This document shows positions 21,168 through 31,336 of a stretch of 64,000 nt of DNA, in pieces (position 1 is the stretch's first letter; every line of letters starts with the position of its first letter). The notes beneath the pieces were generated by a model, which was not told the origin of the DNA, did not search any database, and worked only from the letters and a program-made list of their open reading frames with translations. Made by a program: the position numbers and the translations under genes. This stretch comes from Isochrysis galbana (taxonomy: Eukaryota; Haptophyta; Isochrysidales; Isochrysidaceae), in contig CM030934.1 of NCBI GenBank assembly GCA_018136815.1, positions 5,033,587 to 5,097,586 of the forward strand, read 5' to 3'.

Positions 21168-22426
21168 ACAACGATGGGTGAGAGTGGAGAGAGGGAGAGG
21201 GGGGGTTTTGCACCCCCCCCGATGGAGTGCAGTGAGAAACGGGCCCCGTTTGCGTTAGCAAACGGGTGAGGGGCGGCTGGCGACAGGAGGGAGACGAGAA
21301 GGGAGTGGCTTAATGGCGAGGAGAGTATCCCAGGTGGCGCAGGCTACTCGAGTCGCAGTCATTTATTTCTCGAGGACCGCTCACGGCGCGAGCTGGTAAG
21401 GGCCGTTCTTCTTGGTTTAGAGAGTTCCCCCCCCCCCCCCCCGTTGCTTTTTCCCGGAGAGTCGGCCGGCGTCGACCGGTCCGCCTCAATGGGTTTTCCC
21501 TCATTTTAACTTGCGGGGGGTTAGAATGGGAGCCGGGGGTCTGCGAGGGGGGAGATGCGGAGGGGTGCATACGTGTATGTGTCTGTGGCAGCAACATGCG
21601 CCGAGGCGTACGGGCAGGTGCGCTGAGGGTTGTCGTGTTGGTACCGGGCTAGTGAGAGTAGTGGTACTAATGCTCAGTTAGATTATTATTCTCGCTCGTG
21701 TCGTTACGTGAGAAAAGCAACGGGTTGTTGCGAGTTGGTTCTATATTGAGGATGCTCTCGGTGCAACATGCAATGAGAGACTCCATGAAGAACATGAAGA
21801 AGACGGAACACCGACATGGGGGTGAGCAAACGTTGCGAATTGCGAGGCGAAGGGGTGTGAGCGGATCCCCAAACGTTCTTTGCTGCAAATGCCCCATCAC
21901 GAATATCATGATATGGCTGGAACCCGAAGGTGGGCTCAAAAGTAGGCGAATATACCCCCTTTCTGAAGTACTGAAGTGCGTCCTACATTATAGGACCCGT
22001 CCTATAAAGCTACGTACCTTTATCCGCGTGAGAACCTGTGTGTGGGAGACATCCATTGTGGTCGGAATAGGGGAAGGGACCTTTGAGAGAGTCGTGGTAG
22101 GACGCCAAGTTCGCGGCTACACAATCGCTCATCCACGAGAGCACGTTGCTAACTGAAATTTGCATCAATCCTCACCTTGAATACACTATTTAGTTGAGTA
22201 TGAGTATTGACTATGACTACATGAGATTTGCTCTAATTATGTCTTGATAAGTGGCCGAAGGCTGCAAGGCTGCTAATCAAGGTATAATTAATGGTGGCGA
22301 GCCCATGACTAAAATAGTCATAATACTCGACTACGGCTTGCGCTGGCGCAGCACGCACAGCACATTGCGAACGCCCGCTCGCCTGGTCACCGACACGCAC
22401 CAGCACTCACTGACCTACCACACTTA
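21168..22426. other. Intergenic with small palindromes, no gene seen
   Basis: Notable: a hairpin CCCGTTTGCG/TTAGCAAACGGG at about 21245-21267, a C run at 21427-21442, and a short palindromic cluster around 21985-22010 (cctacattatagg, cctataaag). The 15-mer tctcgctcgtgtcgt at about 21690 also precedes repeat A copy 2 at about 20740. No coding signal. Confidence 0.35.
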
Positions 22427-22990
22427 CTACTCATACTCGGCTACATCCACCAACTCATCGACAAACGCTTCCCCAGCCTTGCGAAACTTCTTAAAATACC
22501 TCTCTCGGATCGCAGCCATCGTGGGCATCGAGGTCTTCTTATTAAAGTGGATGCGCGTTAGCACGGCCAGCCTCTCGGGCATCATGTTGGGGTCGGAGAT
22601 GCGACCTGCTAGCGAGAAGATTTGCTCCACATTGGCCTCGTGGTCTAGGCAGGGCTTCCCCACGTGCTTCAGTTGGATGACACGCAGCATTGCTCGTTGA
22701 GCCTCAAGCTGAAGCTCGTCGATACAAGCTGCAATGCCGTTGATGACGGTGTTGTTTGGGAAGACTGCCCGTGGCTGGTAGCCGTGGATGTAGGCCTTAA
22801 ACTCGGGCTTGTTCAGAAGAGCCGCCGAGATCAATCCGGCTGCTCGCAGCACGGTGGCGTGGACGTGGTGGTCAAAAGCTTCTTCAAAATTCATTTTCAG
22901 AACTCGTTTGCCCTCAACGACCACTCGGTTCTTGCTGGCCTTCTCAATCTCCGCTAGCGCAGCCCGGTGTGCAGCACATTTTCTTCTCTC
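22427..22990 (-). pseudogene. hAT-family transposase C-terminal fragment
   Basis: The frame ends at 22427 and is open up to about 22990, with no ATG at its head (a GTG at 22924 was the nominal start). The stretch EANVEQIFSLAGRISDPNMMPERLAVLTRIHFNKK fits the hAT C-terminal dimerisation region (usually E-x-x-F-S-x-x-G, then R-N-x-L-x-P-x-x-x); I quote it only in part as EANVEQIFSLAGRI. N-terminal zinc finger and catalytic parts are not found next to it. Either a 5'-truncated transposon remnant or the last exon of a domesticated gene. It is distinct from the hAT element at 26710-29367. Confidence 0.6.
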
Positions 22991-23819
22991 GGCCCTTGAG
23001 AGTTCCCGCGCCCCTCCCGTATTGTCTTATCTTTCCCGCCACCCCTCCCGTCCTGACGTCCGATGCCTGTGATCCCCAGTCCCGTGATGCTTCCGTGCGC
23101 TGCTCCCCGTCGTGTGCCGAGCCCCTGGTCGGTCTGCCGGCGGCAGCCCCGCCCCCTATTCATACACGTGCCCTGTACCCGATGTCCCCTGGCTCGTCCT
23201 CGTCCCTCCCCACTCCTCTTGTTCATACAATTCTCACTTATGATCCACAGCTCCACCCACACCACCACAGCTACCAACAATTAATCTCTTCGTGCCGCGC
23301 CCCACTGCAGCAGCGGCAGGCGAATCATACACGCCGCAGCATGATCGCCGTGCGTTCCACACGAAAGACGTGTCGTCACCGAACAGCTGAACAATATTGA
23401 GTGGACGTCACCATGATCCAATTGCAAGTTGCCAGGTCTTGCCAAGTGACTATTAGTTTGTATGTCGAAGCTAGGAGCCCACAAGCTAGTTGGCTGACTT
23501 GTGAGAGGCAAGATTGTTTGGGTCTGGAGACGAGCAAGTAATAGTGTATGCTCGTCTCCAATGACCTGTATGTTGCCTACCATCGGTACAGCTTAGCCTC
23601 GACTCCAATAAGACGTATGCTGCCAACAACACGAAACCTTCTCCAACCGAGGGCGTCAGCGCGCACCGATGAGTCTGGCCGAACTGGAGGCGACGCCGCC
23701 TCATGCACTTCATGTTCTAGTGCTGGGAAAGCCCAAAAGACTCACAATTCGTGACCGCCGCTCCCTTGCAACTGGATTTTCCATCCGTACTCGATCTGGG
23801 TCTTGATCGTCCGTGCGAA
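22991..23819. other. Intergenic, no gene seen
   Basis: Short frames on both strands with no family signal, lying downstream of the SpoVS gene stop. Part is probably its 3' UTR. Confidence 0.35.
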
Positions 23820-24855
23820 TCACGTCTGCTCCACGAGCAGCAGCATGCGCAGCGCAGTCGTCCCATCATTGACCTGCACAGGGACACGAGGCCGACGTGA
23901 GCCACGTGGAGCGCATCAACGTGACATCCCGCATCGCTTCTCAACCGTCCAAGAGGGTATCTGCTAGAGCGCACAAGACAGCCAGATGAGCACATAGCGC
24001 AGGTGAAAGTGCGGTACACACCTCGGTGAACTCGGGCTTGCAGAGCAGGTCGATCGCCTCCTCCTCCACGTTCTTTCGTGCAATGGCCAGTCCCTTGATG
24101 GCGGCATTGATGGAGCCGGCGCCAATGGCAATCACAACCATTCGCCGGCCCTCGCGTGCGAACGCCGAGATCGCGCCACCCAGCACCTTGGAGTCCGTGC
24201 CCGACGCAACCTTCAGCTGCTGAGCCTCGGCCTCACCAGAAGTCCTGCGCTCCTTCTTGCGAATGTGAAGCAGGATGCCGGTGTGGCCATCCTCGAGGTG
24301 CGTGAACTCGGGCTGCACACAGATATCAGTGTCGTCTGACTCCTTCAGAAAAGTGCGCGCGATCGCGATGGCCTTGAGCGCCTGCGAGCAGCAAAGAGCA
24401 GGCAGCAAATGACGATGAAGCGGGCCATGGGCGCGCGCTCCATCGCGCCGCTCGCCAGCGCGAGCAGGTAGGATGAACTCCACACGCCAATTGCTGAGCC
24501 TCCCCCCCCGCTCCCACCCAATTCCCTCCCCCCCCTCTCCTCCTCCCCCCCCCGCCCCCGCCCCTGCCCCGCCTCTCCAAACACGCCCCACGGGCGCGTG
24601 CCCTTGGCGGATGCGCACCTGGTTGGTCGACTGCGGTCCGACCACCTGGAGCGTGGGGCAGTCGACGCACGCACGCGCCTGCGCGGCGATCAGCATCGCC
24701 GTGTCTCTCGGGTTGGAACCGGAGCCGATCTTGGTCAGGTTGTTGCCACGCTCAATCCGCGCGAAGAAGGTGCGGCTCATATGCTCATCCTGCGTCTTGG
24801 CGCGCGCCGCCTCGCCGTGCACGTCGGCCTCGTCGTCGGGAGACAAGTGCGACAT
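23820..24855 (-). CDS. Protein with two tandem SpoVS (Alba-like) domains
   Basis: Three exons: 24855-24619, 24381-24022 and 23873-23820, giving 216 residues. Introns 24382-24618 and 23874-24021 are GT-AG (CAG|GTGCGC and GAG|GTGTGT donors), all phase 0. The joins restore PQSTNQ|ALKAIAIAR and KPEFTE|VNDGTTALRMLLLVEQT. Two copies of the SpoVS fold follow each other. Domain 1 (about 30-120) ends with the family block NQALKAIAIAR...QPEF. Domain 2 (about 135-216) has LKVASGTDSKVLGGAISAF, AIGAGSINAAIKGLAIAR and CKPEFTEV. SpoVS proteins of bacteria bind nucleic acid and act in sporulation and septation; a role in nucleic-acid binding here is inference. No targeting signal is apparent. The first intron is C-rich and open in frame, which hides the exon edges. 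Confidence 0.82.
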
Positions 24856-25358
24856 GTGCCGCGCCGCTCCGCTCCGCCGCTCCGCCGCCGCCGCTCTGCC
24901 GCCGCCGCCGCCGCGCCCTCTCGCCCCCCCTCCCCCCCCCCCTTCCCCCTTCCCCCCGCCGCCGCCCCAGCGCACCCCCCGCCCCCGCCCCCCCCCCCGC
25001 CCCCGCCCCCCCCGCCCCCCCCGCCCTCCCTCCCCCCCCCCCCTTCCTTCCCTCCTCTCACAGTCACTTGGCGGCCCCCCCGCCAGAAAGCACGCGCCCC
25101 CCCCCCCCCCCCCCCCCCCGGCTCCCGCCTTCAGTCATCTTTACGAAGGCGCGCTGCTGGGAATCCTCGATCGGAAATAAATGCGTATTTAGACCCGTAT
25201 TCGGCCGCAGGCCGAATACATATGTGATTCACTATCACTATATTTGGAGCTTGTCCTGGGGTCCTGGCTCCTGGCTCCTGGGGGTAGCAGGCCTCGAATG
25301 TGTTTGCAATGTTAGGGCGGTCAAACACTATTTTAACGTCTAAGGGTGTAGAAATTAT
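24856..25358. other. C-rich and GCC-repeat leader plus hairpin repeat
   Basis: 24870-25130 is a run of CCG repeats and C homopolymers (longest about 25098-25119), antisense to the 5' leader of the SpoVS gene. 25197-25219 is a perfect 10-bp-arm palindrome of the form GTATTCGGCC-gca-GGCCGAATAC, repeated in variant form at 36218-36240. Confidence 0.5.
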
Positions 25359-25862
25359 AACCTACTTTTGTAAGTGGAAGTGGAAGTGGGGGTCAATTGT
25401 GTCAGCTCCGACTCACGCTACCTCCTCATCCACTCATCCAAGACAATCTCGACGCTCAATGCCTGCCTGTCTACATCAGCGCTCTAGCCGAGCTTGGCAT
25501 TGACGACCACACAAAGTCCTGGCAAAAAAAGGCTTCGCGCATTCGCGATTCGCGTGAACACTTTCGTGCGCTCCATGGTGGTAATAATGGGGTTTTCTTT
25601 GGCCTTCAGCCCATCCGGCCCCGCCCTACATATCCGCCAAATAACTATGGATATCCATTCGGTCCAAAGCAGCCTAAAGCCTAAATATCCAAGATCAGGA
25701 TCAAGATATATATCCGGATACAGTATGGGTGCACCATTAAGAAAACAGGACTCCAAAGCAAGTCGCGTTCCGTCAAAAGAGGGCCAGGTTTTTTTTCTTG
25801 TCAACATGTGCCTGTTTTCTTTTTGGGTAATAATATTATTATTACGAAGGTACAAAGCTAAT
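25359..25862. repeat. Mosaic of dispersed repeats (families A and B)
   Basis: 25359-25397 is the 5' edge of repeat A (AACCTACTTTTGTAAGTGG... GGGGGTCAATT). 25757-25862 matches 14871-14990. 25720-25746 (tacagtatgggtgcaccatt) is the reverse complement of 29960-29985. No gene is supported between them. Confidence 0.55.
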
Positions 25863-25900
25863 CACGCTCGCCCACTCTCTACACACGCGGTAACCCCCAG

Positions 25901-26471
25901 CTACGCGGGCTGAGTTTTCATCTTCTTCGTCTTTTTCTCACATCCCTCTTCCTCAATGTCGTTCTGCTGGCAGGCGACGATGTCGCTTGGCTGATCTTGG
26001 GTGGCGAGGTCCGTGACGCGTGCGAGGACGGCCTCCTTGTTCTCCATGTAGAGTTTGCCAGCTGCTCGGTGCACTTGCACCATGGGATCCGTTTCAGCGT
26101 ACGCGACCGCCATGATGTATTCCATGCAGAGGTACGCGACGGCGGCCTCGTCTCCAATGTACTTGGTCTTGGGGATCCTTTCGTACTCGTCGGAGTAGTC
26201 GCCGACGAGCATGAGGGTTGCCTTGCACCAACGGCCCATGTATGGCTTGATGAGTGCCCACATCGACGGGTAGCGTTCCTTGGCCAGATCCACGCGGAAG
26301 TCTCCACATCCACGGCCCATGCCAGAGGCTGTGACGAGCAGCATCGCCAGGATGGCGCCGCTCATGCCCTCCTCCATGTGTTCGCAGAACCTGAAGGCTG
26401 GGGCGCGGATCTCCTCGTAGGTGCGGTGACCGAGTCGCTTGCTTGGCGATGAAGACAAAGTACTGGCCCAT
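25901..26471 (-). pseudogene. Uncharacterised MGQY-type protein with a reading-frame break
   Basis: The ATG at 26471 gives MGQYFVFIAKQ, but this frame stops matching after about 11 codons. The next frame carries KRLGHRTYEEIRAPAFRF, EGMSGAILAMLLVTASGMG, RGCGDFRVDL, MGRWCKATLMLVGDYSDEY and runs to a TAG at 25901. From memory of the family, small proteins starting MGQY and having a G-R-G-x-G-D block and a G-x-W-x-x-D/K-x-x-x-x-x-GDY block are widespread in bacteria, phages and protists, of unknown function. Both halves fit one such protein of about 190 residues, so a one-base change near 26435-26445 seems to break it. There is no room for a normal intron. A sequencing indel is as likely as a true pseudogene. 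Confidence 0.55.
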
Positions 26472-26709
26472 GGTGAAGGAGCGAGGCTTGTGGGGGAAGA
26501 GGAGAGTGAAGCGGGGTGTAGGTGGTGGATGTCTGGGAGGAAGATGCGGGGGGACCGATGCACATCGCGCCGTGCCCATGCACGGCGTGCACCGATGTGA
26601 CTGCAAGTCATCACAGATGCTCCGTGCGAACTATCTCTTAAATCGAGTGTTTATGTAGTTGTCGGTATTAGAGAGGGGAAAAGCGTTGACGCGGCGTCCC
26701 CTTGGGGCC
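26472..26709. other. Intergenic / leader, no gene seen
   Basis: CT-rich on the minus strand (a likely leader of the MGQY gene), then AT-rich DNA up to the transposon end. Confidence 0.35.
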
Positions 26710-26912
26710 CAGTTGCTCCGTCAGCCTGATATCAGGTCCTGAGATCATGATATCAGGTCCACCACTCCTGATACCTGATATCAGGTCATGCCTTTATATG
26801 TACTATTATAAGTATAAAGAATCAATTTGGCGCGAAAATACAGCGGGGGAGGGAAGAAGCGGGAACGCGACACGCGACACCCCGTTCCTCGGCGAGCGAG
26901 CGAGGGGGCAGC

Positions 26913-27401
26913 ATGGACATGGATGATGGTGAGAGGGACATGGGCTGGAGTGTATGGGGGATGCAGCCCTTGCGGGACCTGAAGGGCTCTGCCCTTGAGT
27001 GGTCTACGATCGAAGAGGCGAATGGCCGCGCCAAGAGTGTGCGTGCGAAGTGCTGCATCTTTTGCGGCCATGTGTACGTCGGTGGCCCCACGAACATTCG
27101 GCAGCATCTAGACAAGATGTTGCCGAACCGGAACGTCCGAGCTTGCAAGCCCAAGGCGGACTGGGTCGTCCGCCACAACGAGGTCGTCGAAGAGCTGCGC
27201 GCTCGCGCTCGCAAGGCAATGGCAGAGGAGAAGGAGGAGCACAAGCGACAGATAGCCCACAGCCAGGGCCGCGCGATCGCTGCGAGCAGCGAAGAGCACG
27301 CGCTGACCACACCGCCCCAACGGATGCAGAGACATCGGCGACGAGGCGGGAAACCAGCGAACATCGCGGCTCGGAAGAGCATACCCCGAAACTACACATA
27401 G
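26913..27401 (+). pseudogene. BED zinc-finger N-terminus of the hAT transposase
   Basis: 162 codons. The finger is visible as CCIFCGHVYVGGPTNIRQHL (Cys-x2-Cys, then a His), preceded by a Trp-containing region and followed by RNVRACKPKADW. A basic, charged helical stretch follows (EELRARARKAMAEEKEEHKRQ). BED fingers direct hAT transposases to DNA. The last 20-50 codons probably belong to the LINE insertion. Not autonomous: the catalytic part is absent. Confidence 0.65.
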
Positions 27402-28560
27402 CCCAAGACGGCAGCTACTTCGCCGAGCTCAAAGGCGAATGGTATGAAGCGGAGCTCTCGTACCTAGGTACGCCCATAATCGGCGCAAGACTCGACAAAG
27501 CCCCCGAACAGCTAGATCCCTCCCCACCGGCGAAATGGGGGAATGGCTTTAAATCAAACAAGAGATTGGAATACCCCCTAGCGGACGAGTATACCCTAGA
27601 CGGAGACACCCCTCTGGACGAAATGGGAGTGGAACAACTTACACGAGCAATGCAGAAGACGGACGGAAAGCGTAGACGCCTAACGGGGCCCGAGAATTGG
27701 AAACGGCGGCTACCGACACCCGACAACACGTGGGAGCACCTAGCCACAATATATACATCCCCGATGATGACGGCGAGAGATACACACCTCCACTTCAAGC
27801 ACCTAACCCACAGAAGGATAGGCACATACAACCGGTTCGCGGATAGGGACAAAACCTGCCGCATGTGCAAAGCGTCTAACGAATCTTCCACCCACTTGGG
27901 AGAATGCCCGAGGGTAGTCAAGATTTTCGAAACGCTCGACAAACTGGCAAGGTACACTCCCCGAAGTGGTAGAAGCAGGGAAGAGGTAATCATAGACAAC
28001 CTTTTCATGCACCCCCGGGGGGAAACACCGCGATCGCTCACCATACTCTACACTCTAGCGTGGAGATATATTTTGACGGACTTTTACAGGATACACTACG
28101 ATGGCATTGAATTCTCGGAGGAATCAGTGTTGATAAGAACGATAGATAGATACACGACGCTAAGCAAGGCACTACTTTTTGCGAGTACAACAGACTCGGC
28201 TAGGACCGCCCAAGCAGGCATGGGCAGACAGCCGAAGAAAAGGATCGACATGAACGATGTATACCCTATATTCACACTAGGTGCAAGAGGTAAGCTAGAA
28301 CCAAGTCTAGAGTTACAAGCCCTGACCACCAAGTTGGGGGTGGCATATATAACTGCCGAGAGACCCGAACCAGAACAAGACTAAGACGTGATACACCTCG
28401 ACGGGACATAAATCCACCGAAACGCGATAGCGGCCAGCGAGGGCGAGAAAGAGACGAGCGCGCCCGCGACCCGACAGACACACAACGACAACTAACCAAT
28501 AACAGGCCTGCCCGGAACCCGCGCTCTGAACCAGGCTCGTGGTAGCGCACCCGAGCCGAA
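27345..28560 (+). mobile_element. LINE (non-LTR retrotransposon) 3' end nested in the hAT
   Basis: An open frame runs to the TAA at 28382-28384; about 330 codons are LINE-like. After SYFAELKGEWYEAELSY comes the domain downstream of RT, with a zinc-knuckle pattern CRMCKASNESSTHLGECP preceded by LHFKHLTHRRIGTYNRF, as in the C-terminal region of many LINE ORF2 proteins. RT and endonuclease are missing, so it is 5'-truncated, as LINE insertions often are. The 3' UTR ends with aacaggcctgcc...gaacccgcgctctgaac, matched at 36878-36910 in a second copy. The left boundary is uncertain within about 100 bp. Confidence 0.65.
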
Positions 28561-28699
28561 CCCCGGATACCGAAGACAAAGGAATGAAGGGGAGAAGGGG
28601 AGGAGGTGGAGGAAAGGGAAATTAAGGGCGGTGGTGTCAGGGATGGGGAAGTACCCTAGGTTAGTAGGTGTGTAGCCCAGAATCTTCAGATGTTTTTTT

Positions 28700-29230
28700 T
28701 TTGCCTGGAGCCCGAGTTTTGTCGTAGGAAATTTTCCAGTGATGAGATGCGACAACTCAAGGGGTGCTTCAAGCAGATGGCAACTGTGGAACATCCGTAT
28801 ACCGATCTATTAGCGGATCTCGCTGACTTTCATGAGGCTTGCTTGTGCTGGAGGCATGCATGACCTAACACAAGAGGTGGCCTTTTCAAAGCGCGCACAA
28901 TCCATGGCGTCGTACAAGTGGGCGAACGTTTACTTAGCCAATTGGCCTCATCTTCATCTTCAATGGGCGGCTCGTCGTTTGCTCGCGCTCACTTGCTCTG
29001 CTTCGGGATGCGAGCGATCATGGTCTGTGGATGGAGGATTGGATCCATTCCAAAAAAAGGAATAGGCTAGGTCAAACAACAAACAACAGATGAAAGGCTT
29101 GTGAGATGCCACACCAACTTGTTGCTAGAAGCTAGAAGATTTGTTGCGTGATTGGGAGTCTAATGTTCTTCCTTGGGAGTTGGAAATGGTCGTGGATGAG
29201 CCCGAGGAGTCGTAATGAGTGAGTTATAAT
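28700..29230 (+). pseudogene. hAT transposase C-terminus, frameshifted
   Basis: Frames in sequence read LEPEFCRRKFSSDEMRQLKG, then SKRAQSMASYKWANVYLANW and ARRLLALTCSASGCERSWSV, then (after a shift) PKKRNRLGQTT and NVLPWELEMVVDEPEES. The CERSWS block and the KKRNRL block belong to the hAT C-terminal dimerisation domain. At least two frame changes are needed to join them. Confidence 0.6.
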
Positions 29231-29367
29231 ACTATTCAATCAACAGTACTATTATTATACTAGTGTATTATAACATTACTTACATGATACGAGGACCTGA
29301 TATCAGGTCCTGATATCAGGTATCAGGTCGCCGAGACCTAACGACCTGATACCTGACGGAGCAACTG

Positions 29368-31336
29368 GGGGGGAACATGCACCGCGGGGGGAAGCAGAGA
29401 AAACAAGTTGTTATGCTAGTCTGCATTTGAATTTAAAATACTGCTCTATATACAACTGTGGACATTCGATCGCTCAATTCGACTGATGTCCCAAAATTGA
29501 CGGAACGACACCTGCTTCTAAAGCTTTCTTGCCCCCATCGGGCTCCGCCCGGGGGTTTCTTATTTGAGGTTTCTTATGGGCGGGGTGGGGGCGGGGGGGG
29601 GGGCTTCTTATTTCTTGCGGAGACAAAAGTCGAGTACGCGGGCCAACCGGCCAACCCCACCCCTTCCGCCTTGCAGCGGGGGGCGCGGCCAACGGTCAGC
29701 TGGCGCGCGCACTCGTACTCGTACTCACCCATCACGTCTACTCACGGCTCGGCGTGGCCCGCATGCTTAGCGGCCCCGCCGCGCCCGAGGCCAAACGCCT
29801 AACGGCTAACGGGCGCCTCGTCATGGCCATGGCGGACCGGCCACCGGCCACTGCGCGGCCGCCGGAGTTTCTTAGCTGGGGGTCGAGCCGGCGGCTCGAC
29901 CCCCAGTTTCTTACTGGGTCGGCGGCCAAATTCATGTTAAGCTTTCTTAATGCTGGGGTTTCTTAATGGTGCACCTATACTGTATGTCTGCCAACCGTCA
30001 ACTCCTAGGGTTTCCCAGCTACCAGCTAGGTTGCGCATATGCATATGCATATGGGCTATTTTGGGGCCCAAATTTCGCGAAAGTTGAAAGTTATTGGTCC
30101 ATACAAGTGGCAAGTGGCCCAAGTTTCGAAATGAGTTTCACGAAACTCAGACCTGGCCCTACTCCCCAGAGTCCAGAGTCTTACTTATTACTTATCTCAA
30201 AAGCTGATGACATCACTGATGAGCAGCCAACACTGAAAATAACCCGACATGGAGTGTACTTTGGGCAATGGGGGAAATGGGGAAATAGGATATTTGCTGC
30301 CGATGACTGATGACTGATGACATCACTGATGGCAGACATCAATATTATAATTATCAATATCAAAAGTCGATAGTTGAGAAAGACCATGGAAGATGATCGA
30401 TCGCTAATCAACCATCGACCTCTCGACTAGTGAGCGAGCGCCATGAGGACAGTCTCGTAAGGATACCTCTAGGGATACTCAAGCCGAGCCGTCGGGAGCC
30501 GGCGCGGCGCGGCGCGGTGGAGAGCCGCAGGGACCAGGAGGGCGGGCGCCGGTGGGCAGGAGGCGTACCTTGAGATGTGCGCGAGATGTAGCTTGGCCAG
30601 AAGTTCGTGCTTGTAGCAGCGCGCCGTGCCGCCGAGGTGATAGCGTTCGAAAAACGTCGACTTGCAGCTCCCCTTGCGCTGAGTGCTGGGATCGAGAGGC
30701 TAAGGTGGCGAGTGGCAGCCATCTCCGTGGGCCTCCTCGTGTTTTGCCGCGGGGGCCCGCCACGGTGCAATCAAGTCACGCGATGTTTTCGGGTCCGCCG
30801 GCAGACGTCTGTGGCGTGTCAAACAAATTCGGGCTTTCGATGAGGTGCGCGTATGTTTGCTTCGTCCAGTCTGCAATCTCGCCATGGGGATTCTGCCGGG
30901 AGATGTGGCGCCTCAGAGTTCAGAGAGCAGCGAGGCTGCGGCCCTCAGAGGTTGAGCTCTCAACTTGAGAGCGTAGCGCCTCGGGGGAGAGGGGGGCACT
31001 CTCCCAAGCCCTTCCTCCATCAGCGCGCCTTCCGGTCCCCTCCACTTCTTCCTCACCCACGCGCCCCCCCCCCCCCCCCCCCCGCCCCCGCCCCTTCCAC
31101 CACACGCACGGACTCCGCCCCCCCCCCACAAACCTCGACCCACCCCCAACCCCGAGACCGCTACTGCAGGCACCTGCTCCTGCACGCGACCAGACCCCCA
31201 ACCCCCACCCCTTCTCTCTCGCGGCTCTTCTCGTCGCGCGCTTGGCCGGCTCGGGCGCAAGATACAAATCGGCCAACCGCGGGTCTCACACCCAAACCTC
31301 AAGCCCACCGCAACGACCACAGCGCAGCTGGAGCCG
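29368..31336. other. Intergenic with repeat fragments
   Basis: 29540-29985 has seven or so copies of the phrase tttctta spaced irregularly; 29960-29985 is the inverted match of 25720-25746. The 16-mer gatgacatcactgatg occurs at about 30207 and 30316. 30420-30960 has overlapping frames on both strands with no family signal. 31020-31230 is C-rich, the probable leader of the Zn2Cys6 gene. Confidence 0.4.

Larger units (their letters stand above)
26710..29367 (+). mobile_element. hAT transposon with 15-bp terminal inverted repeats, interrupted by a LINE fragment
   Basis: Ends CAGTTGCTCCGTCAG (26710-26724) and its exact reverse complement (29353-29367). Each end is followed by several copies of the subterminal palindrome CCTGATATCAGG or variants, as expected for transposase binding sites. 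Inside are a BED-finger N-terminal ORF (26913-27401) and, at 28700-29230, the transposase C-terminus with SASGCERSWSVDG, split by frameshifts and stops. The catalytic middle is missing; a LINE 3' fragment occupies that place. No clear 8-bp target duplication is seen (ttggggcc left, ggggggaa right). Confidence 0.8.

Noticed and set aside
24473..25227. Poly-Pro ORFs of 235 and 209 codons on the plus strand
   Set aside because: They read through C homopolymers and the antisense of the SpoVS exon 1 and intron.
26999..28384. A single 461-codon protein
   Set aside because: Its first 110 codons are a shadow frame of the BED-finger ORF; only the later part is LINE coding sequence.
30408..30968. Overlapping ORFs on both strands (120 and 138 codons) upstream of the Zn2Cys6 gene
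   Set aside because: All frames are basic low-information sequence from GC-rich DNA; no domain, start context or splice evidence.
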